From: Acidobacteria subdivision 2 bacterium RH1 MAG20 | GTDB lineage: Bacteria > Acidobacteriota > Terriglobia > Terriglobales > Acidobacteriaceae | Direction: 5' to 3' | NCBI GenBank assembly: GCA_002197545.1 | Contig: NFUO01000749.1 | Span: 1 to 64,000 of the forward strand | Length of the DNA: 64,000 bases | Shown: one piece after another, positions 27,670 through 36,770 of the stretch | How the letters are laid out: each line of letters starts with the position of its first letter | Position numbering within the stretch: position 1 is the first letter of the stretch | Notes under the pieces: generated by a model | What the model saw: the letters and a program-made list of their open reading frames with translations, nothing else | Told to the model about the DNA's origin: nothing | The model's database searches: none | Made by a program: the position numbers and the translations under genes

Positions 27670-28398
27670 CTAACTCATCGAAAAATTTTCGCCGAGATAG
27701 ACTCGTCTCACCTCGGGATCGCGCTCCAGCTCACCCGGCGTCCCCGTCCGAAAGATCCTGCCTTCATTGATGATGTAGGCCCGGTCTGTCACCGACAACG
27801 TCTCCCGTACATTATGGTCTGTAATCAGCACACCAATCCCGCTCTTCTTCAGCCCGAAGATAATCTCCTGCAAATCCAGCACGGCAATCGGGTCGATACC
27901 CGAGAACGGCTCATCCAGCAAAATAAATGCAGGCTCAATCGCAAGGCAACGCGCAATCTCTACCCGCCTGCGCTCCCCGCCGCTCAGAGCATATCCTCGC
28001 GTCTTGCGGACATGGCCCAGGTTCAACTGCTCAATCAACTTCTCGGTGCGCGTCCGCCTGCTCTCCCAACTCAACTGCTGCGCCTCCAGCACCGCCAGAA
28101 TATTGTCCTGTACTGTCAGCTTGCGAAAGATCGACGGTTCCTGCGGCAGATAGCTGATGCCATGGTTCCTCGCCCGCAGATACATCGGCAACCGGCTGAT
28201 GTCCTGCCCATCGACCAGCACCCGCCCCGCATCCGGACGCACCAGTCCCACAATGATGTAGAAGCTGGTCGTCTTCCCCGCGCCATTCGGCCCCAGCAGG
28301 CCCACGACCTCTCCCTGCTCAATCTGCAGGCTTACGCCCCGAACCACCTGACGCCCGCCATACGACTTGCCGATCTCCTCCGTCGCTAAAGTCTTCAT
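27670..28398 (-). CDS. lptB: LPS export ABC transporter ATPase LptB
   Basis: A 242-residue ATPase powering LPS extraction from the inner membrane together with LptFG. Walker [11 protein letters not shown]-loop [14 protein letters not shown] (the LptB-specific EPSIFRKL block), signature [18 protein letters not shown], Walker [17 protein letters not shown] and H-loop TDHNVRETL are all present. It overlaps the upstream lptC/A fusion gene by four bases. About 175 bases separate it from rpoN. Confidence 0.96.
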   Translation of the reverse strand: MKTLATEEIGKSYGGRQVVRGVSLQIEQGEVVGLLGPNGAGKTTSFYIIVGLVRPDAGRVLVDGQDISRLPMYLRARNHGISYLPQEPSIFRKLTVQDNILAVLEAQQLSWESRRTRTEKLIEQLNLGHVRKTRGYALSGGERRRVEIARCLAIEPAFILLDEPFSGIDPIAVLDLQEIIFGLKKSGIGVLITDHNVRETLSVTDRAYIINEGRIFRTGTPGELERDPEVRRVYLGENFSMS

Positions 28399-30890
28399 CG
28401 GTCCTTTTTCACCCGGGTCTCTGTGCGCACCCTCTGTTTGTTGTCCATTCCATTAGAAACCACAACGCTCTCATCTCCCGCATGGAATCGCAGCGACGTC
28501 CCCGACACAGTCCCCCGCGTATCATCCACAATCTTAGGTGGAGCAGCCGCCGTTCCCGTCATCACAAACATTCCATCGCTCGCCGTATAGACCACGCGCT
28601 CCCCCGTTGCGCGCCGCCCAGGCTGATCGATCTCGATATGCCCGGTCGCCACCACCCGCTCTACACTGCCCCCCATAAAACCGCTCTGGCTCGTCTTCTG
28701 CGCGCCATTGGAATTTGTCTTCTGCGCGCCACCTGCGCCAGCCTTGGGAGGCGCCTGCAAATAAACCACAGCCTCCTGCCCGCGCATATGTCCGTCCGCA
28801 CTCTCAACCTGCACGCCCCCGGTAAAGTCCGCCTGCCGGGTCGCGTCGGAATAAGTCAGCTCACGGCTGACCACCCGCACAACCTCGGTCTTCCCCGTCC
28901 CCGGCTTTCCAGCACTGGCCTTCGCATTCCCCGCACTCGCCAGCACCGTATGCACAGCCATGGCAGCGCCCTGCCCAACCCCATGAGCCAACAGCCGCTT
29001 CTCCTTCTGTTCAAGCTGAAGCACTGGAGCCTCCACCTGCGAAGCTCCCTGCCAAAGCCGCGCCGGCCTTCCCTCCGCACCATAAAAGATCGCCTGCCCA
29101 GAGTCATGCTTAAACTCAGCGCGCACCGCCAGCACGTGCGCCGGTTCGCTCCCATTTCCAGACAGTTTATAGCTCGCCTTCACCGCCCCATCCGCCTCGG
29201 CATCTCCGGTCTGCTGCTGCATCACGACCCGGTCCACCCATAACATGCTTCCGGCATTCGTCAGTTGGACTGCACCCGTCAGCGTCAATCTCTGCGTCGC
29301 CCCATCATAGACAGCCCGCGCTGCCGTAGCTTTCTCTTCCTGCGGCGCACTCGCATCCCCGGGTTTCTTCATCGGCGTCTGGGTCAACACCACATTGCCT
29401 TCCTGAACGGCCGTCGAAATTTCATCCGCAGGACTCCCTGCATGACCCACCACCACAGGCCTGAAGTGGACCTCCAGTCCATCTCCCGAACTCGTGTTCA
29501 CTACGCCCGTAGCGCTCACCCGCCGCAGCAGAGTATGCCCGGCTCCATTCACCACCGAAAGCCGCTGTACACCATCCACGGGCACAAAATGCGCCGTCAA
29601 AACATCTCCGGCCAGATCGCTGCTCGTCATCGTCACGTGCCCCGGCTTACCCGCCGGACTCGCCACCTTCAATCGAGCGTCTCCGGTAGCCTTCGCATCC
29701 TGTAGCTGTGTCTTTCCCGCCCTGTCCGAAACCAGCGCAAGCTCCACCTTTCCTGCCCCAAGATCGCGTTCGCTCCACGGCGCATTCGCCGCATCGGAAG
29801 TACGAACCCGCTCGTGCAGCTTTACCGCGCCAGTCAGCACAACATGTTGAAGCCGCCCCGCCTTATCGAACGCACCCTTCCCCTCAACCGCCTCCCCCTG
29901 CGCCTGACGCAACGCTCCATCCGCCAGATACCGCACCCCACCTGTAAGCACTGCCGACTGCGGCTTACTCTCCGCACTCAACAAAACATTGCCCCGCGGA
30001 GCCACCACCCTCCCTCCATCGCCATCCGTCAACGTCACCGCGCCTTCAGCCTCCATCCGCTCAGCCGACCCATCGTCTCGCAGATGCACCACCATCCGCT
30101 GCGCCGCCACTGTCTGCCCTGCCTCTGCTCTTGCTCCACCCACCAGCACATACTTCGCCTGCGTCAGCACCACCTGCCGGTCCGGCCTGTCCAACTCCGC
30201 CCGCGTAGCCGTCAGCGTCACCGGCTGCCCCTGCTGCAGCCCCACCACCTTCACCGCCGAGTGCAACACCACCACGCCTGTATCCGAGTCATAGTCAGCG
30301 CCCACAGCATGGCCCGTCATCCCGCCAAACTCAAACTCAATCTCCTTGTCCGTCGCAGCCACTCCCAGCTTCTGCATAAAGACCAGGCCGCTCGTCTTCA
30401 CATGGATCATCCGGGCATCCGCCGCCCCCGGCTCGCCAACACCCGGCTCTCCTCCCGCCGCGTACTGCCGCTTGCCTTGAGCGTCCGCTGGAGCCGGGGC
30501 CTGTAAGTCAAGATGCACCTCACCCGTGGCCGTCGCCACCTGCTCCTTCTGGTCATACTCAAACTCGCTGCCATAGATGCGGTCCGCCCTGTCCGATTTG
30601 TGTCCATACACCACAATCCCGACATCATGCAGCGTATACGTCCCATCCTTGTGCTGCAGCGCCTTCGCCGCATGAATCGTATAGATCGTTCTTCCGCCCA
30701 GGGACTGCGAATACGTAAACGCGTTCGTCTCCTGCTGAATATCAGCCCCCAGCTTCCCCGGAAGTTCCGTCAGAAAGCGGTGCGCCCGATAGTGCGCATA
30801 GCCTAGAAAGGCGGCAATCACCATCACCAGCAGGCCCGCGCCCACCAGCAACCATATCCTCAGCCTTTCTATCGATATCGAAATACGCAT
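28395..30890 (-). CDS. LptC-LptA/OstA-type LPS transport fusion protein
   Basis: An 831-residue protein with one N-terminal membrane helix (about 9-32) followed by an LptC-like beta-jellyroll ([54 protein letters not shown]). Several OstA/LptA-like units follow (e.g. [85 protein letters not shown]). LptC (~190) and LptA (~185) are separate in E. coli. Here one tethered polypeptide could form the whole periplasmic bridge. It is coupled to lptB by ATGA. I prefer the ATG at 30890, with AAGGTGG upstream, over a GTG four codons earlier. Confidence 0.85.
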   Translation of the reverse strand: MRISISIERLRIWLLVGAGLLVMVIAAFLGYAHYRAHRFLTELPGKLGADIQQETNAFTYSQSLGGRTIYTIHAAKALQHKDGTYTLHDVGIVVYGHKSDRADRIYGSEFEYDQKEQVATATGEVHLDLQAPAPADAQGKRQYAAGGEPGVGEPGAADARMIHVKTSGLVFMQKLGVAATDKEIEFEFGGMTGHAVGADYDSDTGVVVLHSAVKVVGLQQGQPVTLTATRAELDRPDRQVVLTQAKYVLVGGARAEAGQTVAAQRMVVHLRDDGSAERMEAEGAVTLTDGDGGRVVAPRGNVLLSAESKPQSAVLTGGVRYLADGALRQAQGEAVEGKGAFDKAGRLQHVVLTGAVKLHERVRTSDAANAPWSERDLGAGKVELALVSDRAGKTQLQDAKATGDARLKVASPAGKPGHVTMTSSDLAGDVLTAHFVPVDGVQRLSVVNGAGHTLLRRVSATGVVNTSSGDGLEVHFRPVVVGHAGSPADEISTAVQEGNVVLTQTPMKKPGDASAPQEEKATAARAVYDGATQRLTLTGAVQLTNAGSMLWVDRVVMQQQTGDAEADGAVKASYKLSGNGSEPAHVLAVRAEFKHDSGQAIFYGAEGRPARLWQGASQVEAPVLQLEQKEKRLLAHGVGQGAAMAVHTVLASAGNAKASAGKPGTGKTEVVRVVSRELTYSDATRQADFTGGVQVESADGHMRGQEAVVYLQAPPKAGAGGAQKTNSNGAQKTSQSGFMGGSVERVVATGHIEIDQPGRRATGERVVYTASDGMFVMTGTAAAPPKIVDDTRGTVSGTSLRFHAGDESVVVSNGMDNKQRVRTETRVKKDR

Positions 30891-30923
30891 CAACCTGCCC
30901 ACCTTATCTTCTCATTACGGCGC

Positions 30924-30931
30924 GATAAAAT
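30924..30931 (+). promoter_or_regulatory. -10 element giving a leaderless mRNA
   Basis: GATAAAAT ends six bases before the ATG at 30938, so transcription would start at or within a few bases of the start codon. The intergenic space to the divergent lptCA gene is under 50 bases, so no room exists for a normal leader. No clear -35 is seen. Confidence 0.5.
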
Positions 30932-30937
30932 AGACCC

Positions 30938-31594
30938 ATGGCCGATCAGCTCTACCTAAGCCTCTGGTTCCCCAACTTCCGCTTCGAGGCTCTCCCTGCC
31001 GCGCTGGTCTCGGTCCTGCGTCAGTTCACGCTCATCAGCGGAGAAAAACGCGTAGCTGCCGCCAGCGTCTACCCCATCAGCTTCACCGAGTCCCCCACCT
31101 ACCAGCGCATCTACGTCAACGACGACCGTGCCCAGGACTCCGAAGACTCCATCATCGAGAATGCCGTGGCCGAGGCCACCGAGCAGCTCCATGACGACAT
31201 GGCCTACGAGTTCGAGATGAAGTGGAACCTCTGGACACCCGAATCCGGAGACTCCAGTAATCCCGCTGCAGAACTCGACACCCTCTGGAAGCTCCAGCCC
31301 TCCACCGTCCGCATCATTGGCTTCGGCCCCAACTTCGACGACGCCAGCTACGAGCAGAACGGCCACATCCGCATCGACTTCGGTCTGGACACACCCTGGG
31401 TCATGGACGACACCCTCGAAGACGCCGAACTCGACGAGCTGGCCCAGAAGCGCATCCAGCAAAATGTCGAAATGCTCTTAGCCTTCACCCTCTCCGTGGA
31501 AAAGCACTGCGCCATCAGCAGCCGCCTTCTCTGGACAGAGTCCGGCGAACCCCTCGCCGAAAAGCTGATAGCCCGGCTCCAACGTCTCAACTAA
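30938..31594 (+). CDS. Acidic hypothetical protein
   Basis: A 218-residue cytoplasmic-looking protein without signal peptide or membrane segment. It is acidic, with clusters such as NDDRAQDSEDSIIENAVAEATEQLHDDM and DTLEDAELDELAQKR. It does not match a family I can recognise. It is divergent from the LPS-transport gene with a very short shared promoter region and is probably translated from a leaderless mRNA. It has its own AT-rich terminator, so it forms a single-gene unit. The codon use is like its neighbours and it looks like a real gene. Confidence 0.75.
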   Translation: MADQLYLSLWFPNFRFEALPAALVSVLRQFTLISGEKRVAAASVYPISFTESPTYQRIYVNDDRAQDSEDSIIENAVAEATEQLHDDMAYEFEMKWNLWTPESGDSSNPAAELDTLWKLQPSTVRIIGFGPNFDDASYEQNGHIRIDFGLDTPWVMDDTLEDAELDELAQKRIQQNVEMLLAFTLSVEKHCAISSRLLWTESGEPLAEKLIARLQRLN

Positions 31595-31614
31595 TAATTA
31601 GTTATTTTTTATTT
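31589..31614 (+). terminator. AT-rich intrinsic terminator
   Basis: AACTAA (31589-31594) pairs with TTAGTT (31598-31603), followed by ATTTTTTATTT. The stem overlaps the stop codon of the preceding gene. The stem is weak but the T-run is the best on this stretch. Confidence 0.5.
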
Positions 31615-31672
31615 CACATTGGCTATTCTTTTATTATTCTCCTGAGCAAAAAGAATTTTGCCAGAGGTTGCC

Positions 31673-33226
31673 TTGAAATCGAGCCCGGACCGTTTTACCC
31701 GTCGCGATGCCATTAAAACTTTTGCGCTCGCAGCGTCGGCCGCCAGCATCTCGCCTTCATCCCTGTTTGCCGATCCGATCCCGAACAGGAAAAAGCTGCC
31801 GAACATCGTCCTGCTCCTCTCCGATGATGTGGGTTACGGCGACGTAAGCTGCTATGGGGCCAAAGTGGTCAGCACTCCCAATATCGACAAACTTGCGGCA
31901 AACGGGCAGCGCTTCACGGATGCCCATACAGGTGCAGCTACATGCACTCCTTCCCGCTATGCCGTGCTGACGGGTGAGTATGCCTGGCGCATCCCAGGCG
32001 CCCACATTCTTCCGGGAGACGCCGCTTTACTGATCGATCCAGCCAGGCCAACGCTTCCGTCCCAACTGAAAAAGGCCGGGTACGCCACCGGCTGCGTGGG
32101 AAAGTGGCATCTGGGTCTTGGCGATGGCAACATCGATTGGAACGGAGACATTCGCCCGGGACCGCTCGAAGTTGGCTTCGACTACTCCTTCATCATCCCC
32201 GCAACGCCCGACCGCGTCCCCTGCGTTTACATCGAAAACCATCGTGTTGCCGGGCTCGACCCGAAAGACCCCATCACCGTCAGCTATCGCCATAACATCG
32301 GCACCGACCCCACCGGCACAGAACATCCCGAGATGCTGAAGATGAAGACGAGCCACGGCCACAACGACACCATCGTCGATGGTGTCAGCCGCATCGGCTT
32401 TATGAGCGGCGGCAAATCCGCGCGCTGGGTCGATGAGGTCATGGCGCCAACGCTGGTCAATAAATCCATCGACTTCATCGAGAAAAATAAAGAGCGGCCC
32501 TTCTTTTTATATCTGGCCGCAAGCGATATCCATGTTCCGCATATTCCCAACAATGAGTTTGTCAATACAACAGCATGTGGCATTCGGTGCGATGCGATCC
32601 ATCAACTCGATTGGACCGTAGGCCAGATTGCCCACACTCTCGACAGGCTCGGCCTGACGGACGACACGCTTTTCATCTTCACCAGCGACAATGGCCCGGT
32701 CGTTGATGATGGATATGCGGATGGCTCCGTCGAACACCTCAACGGCCATCGCCCGGCCGGCGCGCTTCGCGGTGGCAAATATACGATCTGGGAGGGCGGC
32801 ACCAGGGTTCCGTTCATTACCAGTTGGCCCCAGCAGATCAAACCCGGCGTCTCGAACGCTCTGGTCGGCCAGGTCGATCTTGTAGCATCGCTTAGTGCCT
32901 TAGCCGGGGTAACCACTCCGGCCACCGTTCCCGACAGTATCAACGTACTCCCGGCTCTGCTGGGCAAATCTCCAGCAGGACGCGAATACATCGTCGAAGA
33001 AGCTAATGTTCTCGCCATCCGCAAAGGGCAGTGGAAACTTGTCGATACGCGGCAGAAACCAGGCATACCGCTCGCTTCCGGGGCTGACAGCGACATGAGC
33101 CATTTCCAGCTCTACGATCTGTCTAAGGACATCTCTGAATCAGAGAACGTAGCGCATCTGCACCCTGAGCTTGTGCATGAACTGGCGGCAAAGCTGGAAG
33201 AACTGCGAAAGCTGAACCACAGCTAG
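31673..33226 (+). CDS. Tat-exported sulfatase (arylsulfatase family)
   Basis: A 517-residue formylglycine sulfatase. It has a Tat-like signal (FTRRDAIKTFALAASAASISPSSLFA), the metal motif NIVLLLSDDVGYGDVSCYG, the sulfatase signature CTPSRYAVLTG (Cys91 to be converted to formylglycine), KWHLGLGDG, the metal ligands in FTSDNGP, and GGTRVPFITSWP. It should remove sulfate from glycans or aryl sulfates in the periplasm. Because the mature fold is Tat-exported, the anaerobic or aerobic FGE modification would happen in the cytoplasm. No FGE gene is nearby. The start is TTG at 31673 with AGAGG upstream; a TTG five codons earlier is less likely. Confidence 0.9.
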   Translation: MKSSPDRFTRRDAIKTFALAASAASISPSSLFADPIPNRKKLPNIVLLLSDDVGYGDVSCYGAKVVSTPNIDKLAANGQRFTDAHTGAATCTPSRYAVLTGEYAWRIPGAHILPGDAALLIDPARPTLPSQLKKAGYATGCVGKWHLGLGDGNIDWNGDIRPGPLEVGFDYSFIIPATPDRVPCVYIENHRVAGLDPKDPITVSYRHNIGTDPTGTEHPEMLKMKTSHGHNDTIVDGVSRIGFMSGGKSARWVDEVMAPTLVNKSIDFIEKNKERPFFLYLAASDIHVPHIPNNEFVNTTACGIRCDAIHQLDWTVGQIAHTLDRLGLTDDTLFIFTSDNGPVVDDGYADGSVEHLNGHRPAGALRGGKYTIWEGGTRVPFITSWPQQIKPGVSNALVGQVDLVASLSALAGVTTPATVPDSINVLPALLGKSPAGREYIVEEANVLAIRKGQWKLVDTRQKPGIPLASGADSDMSHFQLYDLSKDISESENVAHLHPELVHELAAKLEELRKLNHS

Positions 33227-33277
33227 AGCAAATAGAGCAAAATGCTCGTTAGTATAGCGTTTTGTCTTCCTTTTTGG

Positions 33278-33309
33278 TTGTCATTCCGCAGCGGAGCGGA
33301 GGAATCTGC
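33278..33309. repeat. Intergenic copy of the REP-like unit
   Basis: A 32-base unit starting TTGTCATTCCG and ending GGAGGAATCTGC. It differs from the unit inside priA at three positions by eye. On the minus strand it can be read as ADSSAPLRNDNQ, which creates a false 88-codon open frame across this gap. Confidence 0.75.
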
Positions 33310-33404
33310 GTTTGCGTGCCTATACACCATCAGGAACATCGCTCTAACCGCGAATTCAATTTGCCGCTTCAACTTCAGGAGCCTTCGCACTCCCACGTCA
33401 GGCA

Positions 33405-33447
33405 GGGACGGGTGCCCCATATCTCGATTTTGAGATGGGTACATCGG
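33405..33447. repeat. Imperfect palindrome with GTGCCCCAT / ATGGGTAC arms
   Basis: The core ATCTC-GATTTT-GAGAT is flanked by imperfect GGTGCCCCAT and ATGGGTAC arms. The arms share the GGGGCACCC/GGGTGCCCC word with the palindrome at 38166-38207. It lies between the sulfatase and the 3' end of glyS; the rest of the gap (33227-33492) shows only the REP-like unit. Confidence 0.5.
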
Positions 33448-33492
33448 ACGCAAGCCCGACCGCTCCCGCCCATCTATCCCCGAGAGCAACCC

Positions 33493-35622
33493 CTAGCCAG
33501 CCACCACAATCTCCGAGAAATCCGCAATCCCTGAAAAATCCCGGAGGACTCGTTGCAATAGCGCTAGCCGGTTAGCCCGAATCTCAGTCTCAGGGGCCAT
33601 CACCATCACCGCATCGAAGAAAGCATCCACCTGCGGCCTCAACGTAGCAATCTGCTCCAGAGCAGCGGTATAGCCCTTCTCCGCCCGCAGCGCGGATACC
33701 CGCCCAGCCAGCTCAGCGGAGCGCTCCGAAAGGGCCTTCTCCGAAACCTCCGTCAGCAGCGCCGCATCGACACAGTCTCCTGCCGCAATCCCCTTCTCCG
33801 CAGCTTGCGTCAGAATATTCTTCATCCGTTTGAAGGCCGCGGACACCGCTGCAAAATCCTCGGACTCACGCACCGCTGTCACCGCCTCCGCCCGTGCCAC
33901 AGCATCCCGAACATCCTCCGCCCCAGCCGCCAGCACCGCCTTCACCACGTCATAAGCCTGCCCACGGGCCTCGCGCAGATAAAACTCCAGCCGTTCGGCA
34001 AAGAATCCCCGCACCTTCCCCGCCAAAGCCTCGTTCTGCCCACACGCTGCGGCAGCAACCTCAGTCAGCGTCAGCGGCAAGGCAACCGCTGTCTCGGCCA
34101 GAATCTTTACAATTCCATTCGCCGCACGCCGCAACGCAAACGGGTCCTTGGAACCCGTAGGCTCCATCCCCAGCCCAAACATTCCGGCGATGGTGTCCGC
34201 CTTGTCCGCGATCGCCAGCACCGCACCCTCGACCGTGCGCGGGACCGAATCCTCCATCGACACCGGCTTGTACTGGTCATAGATTGCGTCGGCAGTCGCC
34301 GCGCCGAATCCCTGCGCCCGCGCATACAAGCCGCCGACGATTCCCTGAAGCTCGGTAAACTCCTTTACCAACTCGCTCGTCAGGTCCGTCTTGGCCAGCG
34401 AAGCCGCCTCGTCTAGTGCCACAGGATTCAACTCGCATTTACGCTCAAGCATTGGCCCAGCCAGCCCGGAGGCCAACTTGCGTACCCGAGAGGTCTTCGC
34501 CGCATAGCTGCCCAGGTCTTTCTGGAAAGTAACGTTCTTCAGCAGCTCCACTCGGTCCACCAAAGGCACCCGCTGGTCGAACTCCCAGAAGAACCGGGCA
34601 TCGTTGAATCGTGCCCGAAGCACCCGTTCATTCCCATGCCGGATCACCGCCAGTCCCGCCTCATCTGCCTCGGTATTCAGCACGGCCAGAAAGTGTGGCG
34701 AGAGTAGGGCCTTTCCCGATCCCTGCTGCCTGTTCCCTGTTCCCTGCTCCACGGCGAAGTACTTCTGGTGGTCGCGCATCACCGTCACCAGAACTTCTTC
34801 CGGCAACGTCAGGTACTCAGCCTCGAAGCCACCCATCACGACGGAAGGCCACTCCGTAAGCTGAGTCACCGTCTCCACCAGCTCTTCGTCCTCGCGCCAC
34901 CGCGCCCCGGCGACCGTGCGCGTCGCCGCATCGAGCGCCTTGCGAATCCTCTGCCGTCTCGCCTCGACATCGGCCACGACAAAACTCTTCTCAAGCGTCT
35001 GCTCATACTCGCCTGGCGACTTCAGAGCGATCGCCTCATCGCCAAACAGCACCCGATGCCCATAGGTCACAGCACCGGCCTCATACCCGCCAAAGCTCAC
35101 CGGCACGGTCTTCGCACCAAGCAGCGCCACCATCCAGCGCACAGGCCGCACAAACCGCTCGGGACGACCAGCGCGCCAGTACATGTTCTTCGCCCAGTAG
35201 ATTCCCGCCAATTCCTTCGGCAGCTCCGCCGCAATCACCTCACTCGCTTCGCGCGACTCAGTGAAAGAAATCGCTTGGATATATTCACCCTTCGGAGTCT
35301 GAACTTTTCGAAGCGATTCGACCTCAACACCAACTTTCTTCGCAAATGAGATTGCTGCAGGAGTCGGCAACCCATCACGGTAAGCAACTTTAGTCGAAGG
35401 ACCCAGCGTTTCTACCATAAGTGGATTCTGGTTTTCCTCCACATCACTAATAACAACCGCCAACCGCCGAGGCGTGGCGAAGCTCTTGCTCACAACCCCA
35501 GCTGATGCAAGCCTTTCCCTCTCCAACATTGCCACCACGCGGCGTTGCAACTCCGCCTGCGCTCCGGCGATCATCCGCGCCGGAATCTCCTCCAGACCAA
35601 TCTCAAACAGAAACTCTGCCAT
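33493..35622 (-). CDS. glyS: Glycyl-tRNA synthetase beta subunit
   Basis: A 709-residue beta chain of the tetrameric bacterial glycyl-tRNA synthetase; it binds tRNA-Gly. The N-terminus FLFEIGLEEIPARMI, TPRRLAV, the HD-like block ELVKEFTELQGIVGGLYARAQG and DPFALRRAANGIVKIL are near-consensus, and the C-terminal DALR anticodon-binding region is present. A short insertion EQGTGNRQQGSGK at about 291-303 is encoded by TTCCCTG heptamers and lies in an otherwise conserved region next to DHQKYFAVE. The gene follows glyQ by about 50 bases. Confidence 0.95.
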   Translation of the reverse strand: MAEFLFEIGLEEIPARMIAGAQAELQRRVVAMLERERLASAGVVSKSFATPRRLAVVISDVEENQNPLMVETLGPSTKVAYRDGLPTPAAISFAKKVGVEVESLRKVQTPKGEYIQAISFTESREASEVIAAELPKELAGIYWAKNMYWRAGRPERFVRPVRWMVALLGAKTVPVSFGGYEAGAVTYGHRVLFGDEAIALKSPGEYEQTLEKSFVVADVEARRQRIRKALDAATRTVAGARWREDEELVETVTQLTEWPSVVMGGFEAEYLTLPEEVLVTVMRDHQKYFAVEQGTGNRQQGSGKALLSPHFLAVLNTEADEAGLAVIRHGNERVLRARFNDARFFWEFDQRVPLVDRVELLKNVTFQKDLGSYAAKTSRVRKLASGLAGPMLERKCELNPVALDEAASLAKTDLTSELVKEFTELQGIVGGLYARAQGFGAATADAIYDQYKPVSMEDSVPRTVEGAVLAIADKADTIAGMFGLGMEPTGSKDPFALRRAANGIVKILAETAVALPLTLTEVAAAACGQNEALAGKVRGFFAERLEFYLREARGQAYDVVKAVLAAGAEDVRDAVARAEAVTAVRESEDFAAVSAAFKRMKNILTQAAEKGIAAGDCVDAALLTEVSEKALSERSAELAGRVSALRAEKGYTAALEQIATLRPQVDAFFDAVMVMAPETEIRANRLALLQRVLRDFSGIADFSEIVVAG
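34719..34746. repeat. Four heptamers (TTCCCTG type) inside glyS
   Basis: ATCCCTG, CTGCCTG, TTCCCTG, TTCCCTG (34719-34746), followed by a partial CTCC. In GlyS they encode part of QGTGNRQQGSG at about residues 293-302, the same frame and nearly the same peptide as the priA array. Confidence 0.85.
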
Positions 35623-35672
35623 AACCGTCCTTACTTTTAGTGACTCGCTAAATAGTTGAATCGTTCAACTAT

Positions 35673-36674
35673 TTACTCTTTGATCTTTTCCAATCCAAGG
35701 AGATTCCCCTGGGCGGCGTAAATCCTGGCTACGCCTACAACCAGCGTTCGAATCCGCGCCATGACACCGACTCGTTCCGTCACGGAAATTGCTCCGCGAG
35801 CGTCCAGTAAGTTGAAGACATGGGAGCACTTAAGAGCCAGCTCGTAAGCCCCTAGCACGGGGAAGCGCTTCAGTTCGAGGGAGTCCATCTTTTCAAAATT
35901 TTTGGCTTGATCCAGCAGGTTCAGACACTCAGCCTCATAAAGATTCAGGTGCTCCCATAGCTTGGTAACATCTGCATAATCAAAGCTATACGCGGAAAAC
36001 TGTTCCTCTTCCGCGAGCCGCATCTCACCATACGTCACCTTGCGGCCCGTGTCCGGCTCGACTGCCCAGACGATGTCGTAGATAGAATCTACGTCCTGTA
36101 AAAACCCTGCGATCCGCTCTAAACCATAGGTGATTTCGCCACAGATCGGATCGAGGTCCATGCCTCCACATTGTTGAAAATAAGTGAATTGCGTGATCTC
36201 CAAGCCGTCCAGCATGACTTGCCAGCCTACTCCCCAGGCACCGCCTACTGGCCACTCCCAGTTGTCTTCTTCGAACTTGATATCGTGCTGGCGCAGATCG
36301 ATTCCGATGGCCGTAAGCGACTCTAAATACAACTCCTGGATGCGTACCGGTGGCGGCTTTAGGACCACCTGTAATTGGGTGTGGCGGAAGAGGCGATTGG
36401 GGTTTTCGCCGTAGCGGCCATCTGCCGGACGGCGTGAGGGTTGGGCGTAGGCGATGCGCACGGGCCTGGGGCCGAGGACGCGGAGAAAGGTGTCGGGCGA
36501 CATGGTGCCTGCGCCAACTTCAACATCGTAGGGCTGTTGCAGCACGCAGCCCTGGTCGGCCCAGAACCGCTGCAAGGTAAACAAAAGCTCCTGAAATGTA
36601 AGCGCGGGAGATGTAAGCGCCGTCTTCTTCTTACCTGTCGCCTGCATGGGTCTCTTTTCTATTGGTGTAGTCAT
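35673..36674 (-). CDS. glyQ: Glycyl-tRNA synthetase alpha subunit
   Basis: A 333-residue class II catalytic chain that makes glycyl-adenylate and charges tRNA-Gly with GlyS. Signature blocks: [102 protein letters not shown] and [17 protein letters not shown]. The first 25 residues are Lys-rich and non-conserved; the ATG at 36647 is an alternative start. No T-box or other leader structure is visible in the 95 bases upstream. Confidence 0.96.
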   Translation of the reverse strand: MTTPIEKRPMQATGKKKTALTSPALTFQELLFTLQRFWADQGCVLQQPYDVEVGAGTMSPDTFLRVLGPRPVRIAYAQPSRRPADGRYGENPNRLFRHTQLQVVLKPPPVRIQELYLESLTAIGIDLRQHDIKFEEDNWEWPVGGAWGVGWQVMLDGLEITQFTYFQQCGGMDLDPICGEITYGLERIAGFLQDVDSIYDIVWAVEPDTGRKVTYGEMRLAEEEQFSAYSFDYADVTKLWEHLNLYEAECLNLLDQAKNFEKMDSLELKRFPVLGAYELALKCSHVFNLLDARGAISVTERVGVMARIRTLVVGVARIYAAQGNLLGLEKIKE

Positions 36675-36729
36675 CTGATTCTAAATGGTGTTTTTTTGCA
36701 GGTAAATTTTGACTGATTTGGCTGAGGAG

Positions 36730-36747
36730 CATAGTCACGCGACTATG
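36730..36747. terminator. Small hairpin downstream of recO
   Basis: CATAGTC (36730-36736) and GACTATG (36741-36747) with loop ACGC. No T-run follows on the minus strand, so it may be only a weak terminator or transcript-end stabiliser for recO. Confidence 0.3.
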
Positions 36748-36770
36748 GTCATCTGGCTCTTACCAACATT

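Noticed and set aside
36675..36770. T-box riboswitch for glycyl-tRNA synthetase
   Set aside because: The 95-base gap is too short and contains no specifier loop or T-box sequence.
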